The notes under the pieces were generated by a model. That model ran no database searches, was not told the origin of the DNA, and worked only from the letters and a program-made list of their open reading frames with translations. A DNA stretch of 64,000 nucleotides, taken from assembly GCF_019399895.1 (NCBI RefSeq), contig NC_091881.1, forward strand, positions 3,598,501-3,662,500, in the 5' to 3' direction. This document shows, piece after piece, positions 27,898-40,104 of the stretch (position 1 is its first letter; each line of letters begins with the position of its first letter). The DNA comes from Cardiocondyla obscurior (lineage: Eukaryota; Arthropoda; Insecta; Hymenoptera; Formicidae). The translations under genes were made by a program, and so were the position numbers.

Positions 27898-28020
27898 TAT
27901 GCTAACACAAAATCGAGCACGCTGTAGGGGCTCCGCCATCTTGACTATGATAACGTCTTGTCGGGTACGGGGGCAAGAGGTGGTAGAAATATTCTCCGCG
28001 CTCGAGATTACCAATATGCC
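27898..28020. repeat. Duplicated element, copy B
   Basis: Direct, diverged copy of 27402-27507, about 70 percent identical over the first 65 bp. A 16-nt block, CGAGATTACCAATATG, is repeated near its end after a longer spacer. It is more CpG-rich than copy A. At one aligned site copy B has CG where copy A has CA. Confidence 0.6.
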
Positions 28021-31000
28021 CGCGACACGGCGAGTCCATTCTTTCTCGGCGAACGAACAGAGTTACCGTCTCGATATTTCCGAAACTTGCCGCAGTTGAA
28101 ATATATCGTCCCTTCGCTTTGTGTACCATAAAGTTTTCACGTCGAACTTATCAACGGGGGATGGAAGCGTGGGCTACACGATAAGAGATTTTATTTTTCG
28201 AAAATCTATTGGCGAGACGTCTAACGGCTTAAGCAATTGTTCTTTTTCTATCAAAATGATATACCTGTTACCACATTGATGCATGTAACAAGTACGATTC
28301 ACTAAATATCTTTTGTACCTTTTTTTAAATAACAATTTATTGGCTACGTAATAAAACTCGTAATATTCTGCAAGGAATTGATCCGAATGTTCAAATTTAC
28401 TTATAAAAAAGGTATTTGCCTCGGTCAATCGTTGATAATAGGTAAAGTACGCAAACTCGGGGATAGAATGAGCGCGGGAGGCGGCGCTACATCGAGTTCA
28501 GCCCTAAAGCCCCGAGATCCAGACGTGCTTTCTTCGTCTCGGCCTTTAATAACGACGTTATGGCAAACATTTAATTAAACTTGTAACAACGCACCTCTTC
28601 CCCCTGCCCCTTACTCGCGGCTAAGGGATTCTCTGCCGTTGCTATGCGCGGAGCGTAGAGAAATCCGACTACCCCCCTCCGTGTCACGGCGTCGTAAAGG
28701 CGATTGCTGGTTTGCTGCGCCGTGTTTCGTAATACGGGCATCTTCGTGTTCGTGTTACGACCCGTCGTTTTCTTATCTCGACCCAGACGAACGTGTCATC
28801 TGGTCCCCGGTGCTTTTTGCCACCGCCAAATGCCCTCGCCCGACCGCAGCTTCCCGGTGAGCAACAGAAGATTCGACTTCCTAATACGGGATCCACGAAA
28901 TCCTCACAAATATCGCACCTGTTCCCATATGGACCATCTAACGTCTACTAGGTTACTCTCGTCCGCAATCAATTAGCGTTAGGTATTTAAAAGATCACGG
29001 CTCTGAAGCGCGCAACTCATATGTCCTCGGAAGACGTCGGTAAAATTCGCAATATCCAATAAAAGTATAAAAAAGATCGTCTTAACGATAAGAATTAGAA
29101 TAACGAAAGGGGTAAAAGTAATCGGAAACGTTTAAAGAGATAGTAACACCGCCGGCCTTCCAGGATTCGTAGCTTCGCAAATTAAAGTCGTTTAATATCA
29201 GCGAATATTTCATTTGCACTCCTGCGTTTTATGAACTCCATTGAGAAACGTTAAAACTAGAGATCTGTGATCTCGCACGCGCGAACTGAGGACGACCCAG
29301 GCCAGCGTGAGAAAAATTCGATTCCGATCCAAGGAATTCAGATACAACGATTCCATTTTCGCGAATAATGACAGAAAGTTAATAAAGGGAACCGTGTCTC
29401 CTCCCAGTCTCTCGGATCATTCGACAATGGAAAAAAAAGTCTTTCGTCCCTGCTTAAATATGTCCGACCGCAAAGCAATAAAATATCTTTATCTTACTCG
29501 TGCCATTACCCCCTTGATTCGGAGGGTTCCAATTTACATTTCTATCGGGGGGGCTTCGGCAAGATAAGTCCATTTAAATAAATTAGTAATGCTATCTCCC
29601 GCGCCTCGGAGGTGTAGAGGCGGGGAGGAGGGGCGGATTAACTAGTATTTTATCAATTTTCGCTGCGATTCGTTACGCGGCGCGGCGCGATACCGCTCTT
29701 TTCGTTTCGAAATCTCGTTTCGATCGCGTGTTCTCGCGCGTTACGCTGCGATGAATCACGTTGTCTGAAGTGTTTAGATTTTAGATGATCGTTGTACAAA
29801 AAAGAAAAAAAAATAACAAGAAAATTACGTAATAGAAATTTTTTGTTACTTTGACATAATATTTCCTGACATATTAAAAAAATGTTTGATAACTTTTAAG
29901 AATATTTTAAAGAGCGTATTTTTCAGCGTTGCGTACGCGCGGTACGTGCAATGAATAGCAATAAAAACCTAAAAAAAAATATATATATATTGCAACTCGC
30001 AGTTTACGTAATTAAGGTAACAATATCGCTGACATTCTGCATCTTTAGTGGAATCGGAAAAAATGCATGAAGGGGGTTACTGGAAAAGGGGGACGCAGGG
30101 AGAACACACGTTTAATTTTTCAAAACGGACGCACGGCAAGCCTTTTTGCGGGCCGTGGGCGTCTCTACACGCAATTGCCTTTCCCTTCGTATGCCGGCCT
30201 GTGTTGGTAGGACAATATAATGGGGCATAACAACGGCGTTAACACGCAGTGGCCGACCCCGGACACGACCCGCGACCCACCCCGAATGAAATACACCTCT
30301 GATAATTACTAGAAATTAATGCGGCAGCCTTACACATACCACCCATTGTGAGCGAACGGCGTGCGAGTTTAACCGGCGGTCGAGTTTACGCGACCTCGTA
30401 TTTACCTGCGTTAGGGGCGGTAATCGCCACGATTCTAACACCAGATTAGCGTGGCTCACTCGTATTAATTACCTCTGCTAGCTAACAGGAAAATAAAGCA
30501 CGTCCGTAAAATAAAACGGGAGAAAGACCGGCAATACGAAACGGATCACGTTTTTAGCCTTCGCGTGTCATATTATTAGTAATCTAATGTGCTTAATTTT
30601 AAAGAAACTGCGTTCTTTATAAAAAAAAAGAAAATAATTCGAAGCTGTTCTTTTTAATACTAATTTAATAAAAATACGTATCGATACAAGATATATCTCT
30701 TGTATCTATTAAGTTATTTAATATTTTTCACGTTACGTTGCATCTCTTTGTAATCGAGAGCCGATGAACACGTATGATTAGGAAAGACAAAGCGCGCGCG
30801 CGACGGTGACACAGAGAAGATCGTTAAATCAGAAAATTAAAATCGGCGGCGACAACGAAGCCGGACCATCCGCTGCTCGTGCAGAGGTGGCTTTTGCACG
30901 GTAGGGCACAGGCGGTTCGCGGGGCCGGGGACGGGATGTATTAAAGCTGCGGCCGGAACCATAGCGGAGCAGATAGTTTAATGTGAATTTATTGCGATCG

Positions 31001-31759
31001 AGATATCGCGGCCGGCCAGAAAGCAGAGTCGCGTGCTACGCGCACGCCGTCGTGCCGATAGCCGACTGCGGTAATGCTCGCGGTGCTCGGGTCCATTGTG
31101 AGCGACTTCAAACTGACCCCAAATCGTTCGAAATGAGCCCGGACGGCCGGCAAGGCAATGAGACACCGAGGGGAAGATCGCGGGCGACCGTTTTTAAAAT
31201 GGGGAGACTCTATCGCGGCATCAAAGCGCGCAGGCACGTGCTGCGTCTCTCCGAGGGTGGTTGCGCGTGATTTGTCTTCGACAGATTTTCTGCCGCGACA
31301 AATTTGCGTCCCGCGCGCACGCCGGCGAACGCTCAAGCGATAGACAAAAGGCCGAAAAACTGCCCGGAAAATGCCCCGAAGAAATCACTGCTCGTCATTC
31401 GACGCGTGGTCACCGGATAAACTTTGTTTCTCTATTTCTCTGTTCGGAAGCTTTAAATTTATTTTTGAACGGTGCTCTTAAGAATAATACTTTTTAAAAG
31501 AGAGCGCAGTTTCGTTTCTCGCGACGATCCTTGAAAGATCCAGGCTTTCGTGACTCGCGACTCCGGTTCACCGGCGCACTTTCCGCCTTTCGCGTTTCTT
31601 GGATCCGCAAGTGTCTTCTTCAAATGCGGTCGCGTTGGACGTGCCCCCCCTTCGTGATCGTATATCACATTACTTTAATTCATATGGTAATTCACGCGGC
31701 TCAGCCGCTATGCCGACTCGCCGAAAACTTTCGGGGACAATACGAGGGACAATGCCGGA

Positions 31760-31804
31760 GGGGGGTGTGTGTCGGCGGGGGTGACAGAGGAGGGGGACAT
31801 TGGG
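31760..31804 (+). other. G-rich tract, quadruplex candidate
   Basis: G6, G5, G5 and G3 runs with loops of 11, 10 and 5 nt, inside a CpG-rich island. Weaker than the tract at 10.9 kb because the loops are long. Confidence 0.35.
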
Positions 31805-32017
31805 CACATAGAGGTGACTGCGGAGGGTACCAACGGGGCCATTGGAGGCGAAGGAAGCGGGGGAGAGGGTTCGACAGTGCGAACGCGATATTGAATTCGC
31901 CCCCTGGCGACGTGCCTGTTATCGACAATGTCCGACCGCTGGACCGGAAGCCATTTGCTCGCTCTGTGACGAAATTTATGAAAGTTTCCAACGCTCTCGC
32001 GGTGGACAATTGTCGGC

Positions 32018-32054
32018 GAGAGAGACGGAGAGAGAAAGAGAGAAGAGAGAGAGC
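32018..32054. repeat. (GA)n-rich tract
   Basis: Imperfect GA repeat with AAG and CGG interruptions, next to a G-rich segment. Confidence 0.8.
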
Positions 32055-32637
32055 GCGCTTACGGTAGAACGTGCGCTAGGTGTCTGCTCGTACGAGCATC
32101 GTCGCCTGGAACATGTTCCCTTGGTTTAGTACCGCTAGCGTTACGTCACAGCGAGGAAGGATCATCTCGATTGAGAGTTGCCTACGAATTTTTTTCGGTA
32201 AGAAAATTTCTTTTTACGCCCGGCGTATTTCCGACGTCTGAAAATATCGAGATTAATATAATTATGGAAAACGTGATTGTCTCTCCTCGACGTTAATGAT
32301 TCGTGAATTATTTGATTAACGAGTCGCGAAATAATGAAAATAAATATTAGTTATTGTATTCAAATTAAAGGAATGAACCAGTGACAAAGATAAATTTGAT
32401 AATAATCTTTTAATCGGGGCAATTTCGTAAAGCTCACATAATTCGTCTCTATTTACGCGAGAGGCCAAAAGTCGCGGAACAATCTCGGTGGCTACTCCGT
32501 GGCGAGCAATCATAGACATGAATTTCCCATTAGGGGATGGAAACCGCGGGTCAATCCGCGACAAATCCATATGCCGAAAAGCGTGCTATCCAATCTGAAA
32601 GTGGCCGGTTAACGCAAACAGCTTATGCGCCATACGT

Positions 32638-32674
32638 TGCATGCGTATACATGCACGTGCATGTGCATGCATAT
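32638..32674. repeat. 37-bp alternating purine-pyrimidine tract
   Basis: Strict Y-R alternation for 37 nt, mixing CA/TG, CG and TA steps. It includes overlapping GCATGC, GCACGTGC and GTGCATGC palindromes. This is the classic composition for Z-DNA or cruciform formation under supercoiling. Confidence 0.75.
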
Positions 32675-33646
32675 CATCGTGTCTTCGATCACGAGCCATG
32701 AAAACCACTGAGGGAAATGAGTATTACCGCTCATGAATTTCGATGCTTCTTCTCTCTCTTTTTTCTCTCATTTAAAAAAAAAAAGTGATAATATTCCGTT
32801 TTCACTAAAAATCTTGTTACTTCGTTTACTGTTTGTTTTTTATTATAATTTTCATTATTTAAAGAACTAAATTAACGATTTCTCAATTAATTCGTTATTT
32901 CTAATTGTGTGATTCGGGAGCCAATTTATTTAGAAATTCAGATATTCCTTGCGAGAAAAAGCTTATTTTCTAGAGGAAAATCTTTTCGGCACATCCGGTT
33001 TCGGTGTTTCAGCACGCGAGGAAATTGACCGGTCCGCCATATGCGTCGACTCTCGTGCGCGCAGCAAAAGGTGGCGACAACGGGGTGCGAGGGTGGCAGT
33101 ATGACAGAGAACGCGGGGAGCAGAGAGGCGAGGAGGAGGGAGACCGGAGTGTTCCCGCATTACAAATTTAATCTTACAAATGGATCCGAAAACTTGGAAA
33201 CAATGGAATATATGAAATGCGGCCGCGTATATCATGCCAGTGGAGACGCGGGGTAGTTCCGACGGCAATATTGTCAGGGCCGATCCATATTCTCCGAAAG
33301 CGCGACGGCGAGAGGGCTGTCGGGGGGTTAAAAGGGGGGGCGAAAGTGGTTCCCGCCCGGGATGGGGCAGGACGGGCAAGCGGCAAAACATGCTTCTGGC
33401 ACGACAAGAAGCCGCGCACCGAGGTAGACGCACGGTTCCTGTCGCATTCGAATCGTGTCGCACAAATGCCCGGTATAAGCAGCCTTGTTTCTTCGTTTCC
33501 GATAACGGAGAGATGATTTTTCCCCGCGAACCGCAATAGCAAAGGCTTCATCGCGAAAATTCGAACGGTTAACCCCGCTGCGTTTTCTCGAAGACAAACT
33601 ATTTCGTTGAGAGCAGGAAATATTGCGAATACGTATGAACATCCAT

Positions 33647-33757
33647 ATTCATTTTCCATCAGAGATTATTATTTTAATTATATTAAATTTAATTAAGAAG
33701 ATTATACATAATGTATATTTTACGTGTAATTACAAAATAATCTGATGGAAAATGAAT
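33647..33757. mobile_element. Hairpin element with 17-bp inverted ends (MITE-like)
   Basis: The left arm ATTCATTTTCCATCAGA (33647-33663) is perfectly complementary to the right arm TCTGATGGAAAATGAAT (33741-33757). Pairing extends inward through AATAATC-like sequence with a small gap. The interior is very AT-rich. I see no clear target-site duplication. It could be a miniature inverted-repeat element or simply a cruciform-forming palindrome. Confidence 0.45.
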
Positions 33758-36700
33758 TTAGAGACACTCATATACGTTTACGTTATTTTATAAAGTTTAC
33801 GCACGTGTCAATCTACAGCAGAAAATAAAAGATTAACGCAACTGAAACTGATATAGAAAATATTCTCTAACGTAATCGTCTCATTCGCCTCGGTAATCGG
33901 TAATCGGCGGTTAACTTTATGTTTAACGCAAAGAATCGGGCGGCGCAATCTGCATTTTGCTCACTCGGTTCAATTTATTATTACAAAATCGAAATCGTTG
34001 AAGGTCCGCGTTCAGTAATTCATAAAAGTCGCGACTAATTCAACGCGGAAACTCGCTTGCGATCGAAGTGCGGTATCCGTGTTCGGCGTAATACTCAAAG
34101 AGGAATCTGCGTTCGAGAAGTTAGTGTAGCGAAATACCTGTCTCGCGACTTCGAGGATGGGGAGAAACACCGGGGGATGGTTTTCTCGGTGCCCTCGACT
34201 TCGTGTATCCACCTACCTACATCGGCGGTTTCCTTCCTGCGGGACTACCGCTTGCGGTGTCCCGCGGGGAATACATACCAGCTCGACAATTCACAGGAGT
34301 GTGACTGGGCGAGTCCCAGGAAGCGTGTGCTTTGCTAACGATGACAAACTGCCCCGTTCTAAGACGCCATATTTATGCTAATCTCGGCGCAAGGGTAGAG
34401 GAGCCCGCCGCCTCGAACCTACGAATTTACTCGCGTCCTTGTGCCCCCCTCGGCGCTTCCTGTCGCCTCCACCCCCTTCCTACCCTTCCTTCGGAACGTT
34501 AGGATGTTCCGCGACCGGCGATTCCGCGCGACGTCGAAAATTCGGTGAATTACGGATTTCGCGAGCGCAGAAGTTAAGTTCCTGTTTTATCTCCCCGTCA
34601 TTTACTTGTAAAGCCAAATTCTCTGATTAAGAGCTCGTTATAAAGTTCGACAGTCTTTCTACGACAGCTAATTAGAATTAAATTATAATTTTGACAATAT
34701 AGATACGTAAAAACAAATCTCACTTTAAATACTACAAGTGCGTTAATAATTTTTTCACGTGTATATTACGTTTATACCAATTAATCTGTATATGAATCAT
34801 AAGGAATTATTGCGTAGATTTTCTCGAAATAAAATCTTCTTTCTTACTCGAAAGGATCCGCTCGATCCGTGTTATTACGATCGGCCATCACCAATCTGCT
34901 AAAACGCATCGCCATACTTCATAAACACCCCTACGAGCCGTAAGGCATATTACAATCTAGGAGACGAAGAGGGTTGACATTACTTTTCTATTAGAGTGAT
35001 TGAATCAAACCGCCGTAGAGCTCGATATCGATTCACATGACGATGCTCACGTTGGCAATGCAAATTGCTTAACATATATATATTTTCATCGCGTATTCGC
35101 TTCTAAAAGCAATCAGCTGAATATAAAAAAATAATTACAATATGTTCGGGCAAATATTTTTCATATTTCACGCGTAATTAGAAATAAAACACTAAAGTTT
35201 TCCGATATTAAATGGCAATCGCAATTGAAAAGCGGTTAATGCCGCGTTAATAAATTTAATAAGTCCGTTATAACAATTCGCTTTATTAAATGCAGTAAAT
35301 CCGCGATCATATATTTAATAACTTGCATTATTAAATTTAGTAACGATGCGTTAATTTGATAACTCGCGTTATAATAAATTGTGTTATTAGATTTCGTAAT
35401 TCTACGAGAAGATATATCACTTTTGTGACCGCCCGTATATTCTAATAATTTATTTTATTAATATCGCGTTAATTAGGTTAGATTCGTTAAAATTTTTTAT
35501 TTGCTTTCTCACGGGGAGAGGAGAGCCGTCGCGTTATTAAGTGCCGAAATCTGTCGATGGCTTGATATCCGGCGACGTCTTAGAATAAAATCACAGCCTC
35601 TCTCAGTTTCCTTCCATTCCCTCGTCCACCCTCGAGGGAGCGTTTACCGCGGATAATTCATATTTATGATCGAACGCTCTATCAACCCCACTTGCCTCGT
35701 ATACATTTAATTGAGACGTCCGTGTCGGAGGCAATAGGGTGCGAACCCCGTTGTCTCAGGGGGTCGTGAGTACAATACTCGTCGCGCACGGGGGCACGAT
35801 GGACTTTGTGCACGATTCTCGGTGCTGTCGTTAGTGGTCGGTTCGGATATCTCAAACACGCGAGTGTCTCACGTCCGGTAAGATCATTGTTCGAAATCAC
35901 TGTGACCGTACTATAAATAATTCGTAAAGTAGGAGTACGATATCCGATATGTTTCGCGAAAGAATTACAGATTAAACGACAAGGAAAGGAATGAGATATC
36001 AGTTTCACATTCTTGCTAGACAAAAACTAGTAACTAACCATTTTTTTTCTTTTTTTTTTATCGACAGATGTTTTACTTTAGTCTTTTAAATGTAGCGTAA
36101 CGTTGCAATAAATTGTTTTCGCGCGATTGTATAAACAAGCGACGTGCAACAGGAAATAGTTAAATCGTAACTCATCTCAGAGTTTGTTTTCGATATCCTA
36201 TCGTCGATTTCTCTCGTCCGACTTGCCGGTGGAAGCAAAGATTTGTCGCCGTGATGGTGGCCGCGGTAGTCGGTAATTTTTTTTTTTCTTTTTCTTTTTT
36301 TTCTTCCGCTGTTATTTTTCCGGCACGGCTTGTAATTCGAAGGTTGTAGTGAGTAGTAAATTTTCTGCAAGGCAATACCGATAAACGAGATCGCGCCGAC
36401 CCAACCCGGACAGATCCACTTAGTTTTTAGAGAATGCCCTCTCGCGTCCACCGGCCCCTCGAGTATTAAATACTAATTCCATTAAAGCGAGGAAGGGTTG
36501 CGCCGCCCATATCTCTGACCCATATTTCATACCGAAAGCTTTTCAATCTGAGAAAATACTTATGGATCCGCCGTCGTCCCTCGTAACGTTCGCGGCGAAA
36601 ATATGGCACATACTGCTCAACGAAAGAAACGCATTTTGACGTCGGAATTATAAGTGAAGCATGGTTGCGAAGTACTATTTTATCAAGAAATATGAATAAA

Positions 36701-37052
36701 ATATCAATTTTAACCTTTCAGTATCCTGTCGTTTTATTTTTATTATTTATAAATTTATTCTTTTAAGTTCTTTATTTTATTATATCACATTTAATATAAA
36801 AATATGTCCGCTAAATTCAAACGACTGTACGAATTGGTCATTTCTGCCGAAAAATGATCTGCTTTCGTACATTGAAGATATGGGTATCGTTTATTTTCCG
36901 CAACTACGAACATACTTTATCGAGAAAAACTTTCCGACACGATAAAAATTTTCAAGTAAGTTCTCTCTTAATCCTGATATACCGAGATTTCGGCTGACGT
37001 TGATTGTATCCATGTCACTACGTCTAACATGAGATCGCGCTGTTTTCTGCAG
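33758..37052. other. Intergenic, no gene recognised
   Basis: CpG-rich at 34.0-34.6 kb, AT-rich at 34.7-35.5 kb (including the minisatellite), mixed afterwards. A tandem CGGTAATCGGTAATCGG lies near 33892. No exon I would defend. Confidence 0.5.
35244..35402. repeat. Degenerate ~23-bp minisatellite
   Basis: Units resembling GCGTTAATAAATTTAATAA start at 35244, 35280, 35303, 35325, 35348 and 35366. Most spacings are 22-23 bp, with a half unit at 35267. Each unit opens with GC(G/A/T) and continues with TTAAT/TTTAAT cores. Confidence 0.6.
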
Positions 37053-37763
37053 CATCTATCACGTTACCGTTAATTCGTTAATTCGACTATCAAGAATAAA
37101 TCCTCGAATTGCCAAAGTATTCGGTCGGTTTCTCTTATCTGCGACACGCCGCGCGATGCCAACTACGAGATCGGCCGTAACTCAGAGTCGATTAAGTCGA
37201 GTATTCCCAACTGCGCGTCGGAGGTCGGCTAAAAAGCGGCGGTTTTCGGACAGCACTTCGCCGTTGCTCTTCGATCGCGAAGTTCTTGCCGAGGCAGATA
37301 AACGCGCGCGATTCGCCGTCGCGCGCTCGATGCAATCACGTAGAAGGCCGTGATAACGGGTTATTCAATTATCGGGCGATTCGCGCGCGGGTAATGGGGA
37401 ACGATCGGCCGCGAACGGCAAACCGATCCGGGATTGAAGATTACGGAAGCTGGAAAGGGGATAATAAAAGTCCTGGACCAGGTCGCGCCGTCGACTTCTG
37501 TCGGACCCGCTTGCCATCGCCTGCCTTTCCTTCGCTCCTTACGACGCAATCGCGCTATCGGCACTGCGAGAGCGAAAAGTTTCGTTTCAATTACTCGAGG
37601 AACCGTCCCGAACTATACCGTGATAACTCAGGCGACTCAGGCAGATACATGGCTTCAATCGCTAAAAGGTCCTTCGACGATGACACCAGCATCCTCGAAA
37701 CGAGAATGCGATGACCTATATGACTATCTAGCGATATCGCTTTATGAACATGTAATAAAGTAA
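37053..37763 (+). other. Unassigned segment with two long open frames
   Basis: After a good acceptor (CGCTGTTTTCTGCAG) one frame stays open for 99 codons (37054-37353) and gives a very basic peptide. A second frame (37434-37763) ends in TPASSKRECDDLYDYLAISL and then EHVIK. That tail loosely resembles the acidic, hydrophobic C-terminal segments of MADF/BESS-type insect proteins, but I cannot confirm this. The segment is moderately GC-rich, so long open frames are easier to get by chance. It could be a decayed gene or transposon remnant. Confidence 0.15.
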
Positions 37764-39096
37764 TTCGCTATAGCTTGTTTTATACTAAATGCTTTTATGT
37801 AATGCGATTTATCCTTAGAAACAGATAAGCGTATCATTTAAAAACTATATTACCCGAATAAAAAAAAAAAGAAATTTTTTTGTAACAATCGGATATTTCG
37901 AGCGGTGTAACTTGAGGTTCAGGTTTAATTTCTTCCCACCCGAAAGCTTTAATCTCGTAAGGATTTCCGGTTAGACGGCGACAAGTACATTTAGCTTCCG
38001 CTTGTGCACCGCCCGGGGAAAAAATTCTTTAGCCGCTTAAATATAAACGACGTCGGCGGGAAGACCGACGGGTTTGCTATTTCCATTTTTCATCAGGATC
38101 CTCGTAATATGGGGGAAGGGGGCGGTGGTGCCGCGGCGCAGGGGGGAGAGGTGAAAAGGGAAGGCGGAAAGAGGGCGGCTTTGGAAAGGGCGGGTGAACG
38201 CGGGTGTTGTATAAAACCGCTCGCGACATTACCTCCAATATTCGCAAAACGGATTCTCCGGCAGCCGCCTCATCCAGAGGCGCATCCCCGCCTGTCCCCT
38301 CTAACCGCCCCCTCCCTTCCCTCCCCCCTCGATCTACCGCAGCCCTCCACGGTCCGCCGTGGTAATGAGGTGGTTTCAATTCTGGCCTCGGGGCACACAC
38401 CCCGGCCGGGTGGTATAGGTGTAGGTGCACCAGCTATTGCCATGTAAATGTCCGAGCGAGAGGGAACGATTTGCGCGAGATTGATAGGAGAAGAGAGGGT
38501 GGAGGCAGCGCGAAGGGGCGGATAAAACTCTCCCACGGTCTATCCGACGAGTCGTCGCACCTGCACGAATCTCCCGAGAATCTGGGGTGGCTGAAGATAA
38601 CTGCGGAAAAGTGACAGCAAATGCGCAACAGTACGATAACGTATATACGATTTGTCGCACTGAAGTCAAGAAGAAATAAATTTGCAAGTGTCGCCCCGGT
38701 TTCATTGCCGGCCTAACCACGTCCCGGAGCTTTAAGATATTTTTCTTTCATTAATATATTTGTTATAAATATACGCGTTTATACTGTCTCGTTGTACACA
38801 AACGTGTATTAAAGAACTCGTTTCTCTTTAGGGTAACTTTTAATAATTGAACGTAGAATTGCCACGTAATCGAGAGTGTGATTTACATTTATATTATCTT
38901 TATTTATATTGAAAATAAAAATCTAAATATTGATGGTTCACGTATATAATTTATGTCGGGCGAGCCAATGGGGCTAATGACCTATTACAATAGTCGTTAA
39001 TCAGGGATCGTGGACGACACGTAACGTCCATAATTTCATATACCGACGACAAATATCAGCGATCTCAATTTTTGAACCAAACATCCCTCCTCGCAA

Positions 39097-39127
39097 CCCT
39101 CCCTCCCTTCCTCCCCCTCCCCCCCCC
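39097..39127 (-). other. 31-bp pure pyrimidine tract
   Basis: C/T only on the plus strand, ending in nine C. The minus strand is therefore G-rich and could form a quadruplex or triplex. Confidence 0.65.
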
Positions 39128-39584
39128 GATCGTCAAACGCCGGCATAAAGCATCGCGTCGAGCGCTTTATTGTCACAGGCCAATAGAAAACCGTATCACA
39201 TAATCTTCGAACACTTTCAAACTTCTCACCCTGCTATCGTCGCCGTGCCGTCGTTTTCTGAAACTTCTACAAAGAAAGTTTGCCGTTAAGCGGTACGCCG
39301 TCCGTAGCGGAAAGAGAAAAGGCGGGGGGAGATAGAAGGATCGGAAAGAGTATAAGGTACTGAAACGGGCGACTCGCAGGAAATAAAGTACTCGGTGTCA
39401 CCAGCCGCGGAGTTGCGAGTACTCAAGGTTTCGCACCGACGAGAAGGAAGGAACGGGAGAGACAACTATCCCTTAAAAATATATCGCGAAGGCGCCGCGG
39501 CTCGTAATTTAAACTAGCGCAGTTTCGGTAACTAGTTTCTCCCCTTACGGAGAGAAGCGGCGGAGGGCAGAGCGAGATCGGAGG

Positions 39585-39600
39585 TAGAGAGAGAGAGAGG
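39585..39600. repeat. Short (GA)n run
   Basis: GTAGAGAGAGAGAGAG inside a purine-rich region. Confidence 0.8.
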
Positions 39601-40104
39601 CGGCGGTTGTTGTAAGGGGGTAGAAATTATAGGTGCTACCATAACTGACGGTTATAAAGCGATCCACAGTAAACCGTCGAATGAGTTTATTGCGCTTATT
39701 GGCCGCGAATCCCCCGACGTGTCAAGCAGAAGTGTAAGCGAGTTAAAACCGAGTTGATATCGCGGTTATTTCAACTGCTTTGGTTACGCTGTTACGACGG
39801 AATGGGACCGTAGTTGAGAGGAATTGTCCGAACCGCGAAGACAATGGCCAGAATTTTAAGCTTGTAATTCTTTTTACAAAAATGTTGAAGTAAATTTTTT
39901 AATATGTAATAGTTGTATTACTATTAATTTTTAAATATCGTTTGCATTGTGTCTATAAAATGTCAAGTGTTTCGATATAACATACTCATTATTATAATTC
40001 CTAAATTTTGAATTTCTAAATCACGAGAGAATGTCTTCAAGCATATAATTTAAAAAGAAAAGATCTTACTAAAACAGTAAAAAAAAAGAAAAAAATGTAC
40101 TCAC

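Larger units (their letters stand above)
28021..33646. other. Intergenic, GC-rich islands
   Basis: CpG-rich islands at about 28.5-29.0, 29.6-29.8, 30.8-32.1 and 33.0-33.6 kb alternate with AT-rich spacers. A hairpin, GATACAAGA-TATATC-TCTTGTATC, lies near 30683. Long open frames here follow from GC content and I do not accept them as genes. Confidence 0.5.
37764..40104. other. Intergenic, GC-rich islands
   Basis: G-rich and C-rich strands alternate at 38.1-38.45 kb, producing long low-complexity open frames on both strands. A CpG-rich island spans 39.1-39.8 kb. No gene recognised. Confidence 0.5.

Noticed and set aside
30425..30492. Minus-strand segment between a TAGCAG acceptor and a CGCAG|GTAAATA donor
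   Set aside because: Stops occur in all frames, the acceptor is ordinary, and nothing else points to transcription.
31531..32067. 178-codon glycine/arginine-rich plus-strand frame
   Set aside because: It lies in a GC-rich, G-run-rich island where stops are rare. Other frames are equally open and no motif is recognisable.
32963..33659. Minus-strand frames of 161-166 codons
   Set aside because: Several overlapping frames on both strands are open here because of GC content. None shows domain features or coherent splice sites.
36875..36957. Short plus-strand frame (YIEDMGIVYFPQLRTYF...) before a CAA|GTAAGT donor
   Set aside because: The frame stops before the donor and has no good acceptor at its start.
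38004..38720. Overlapping long frames on both strands
   Set aside because: The DNA is GC-rich with long G and C runs. The peptides are Pro/Gly/Arg low complexity with no conserved motif.
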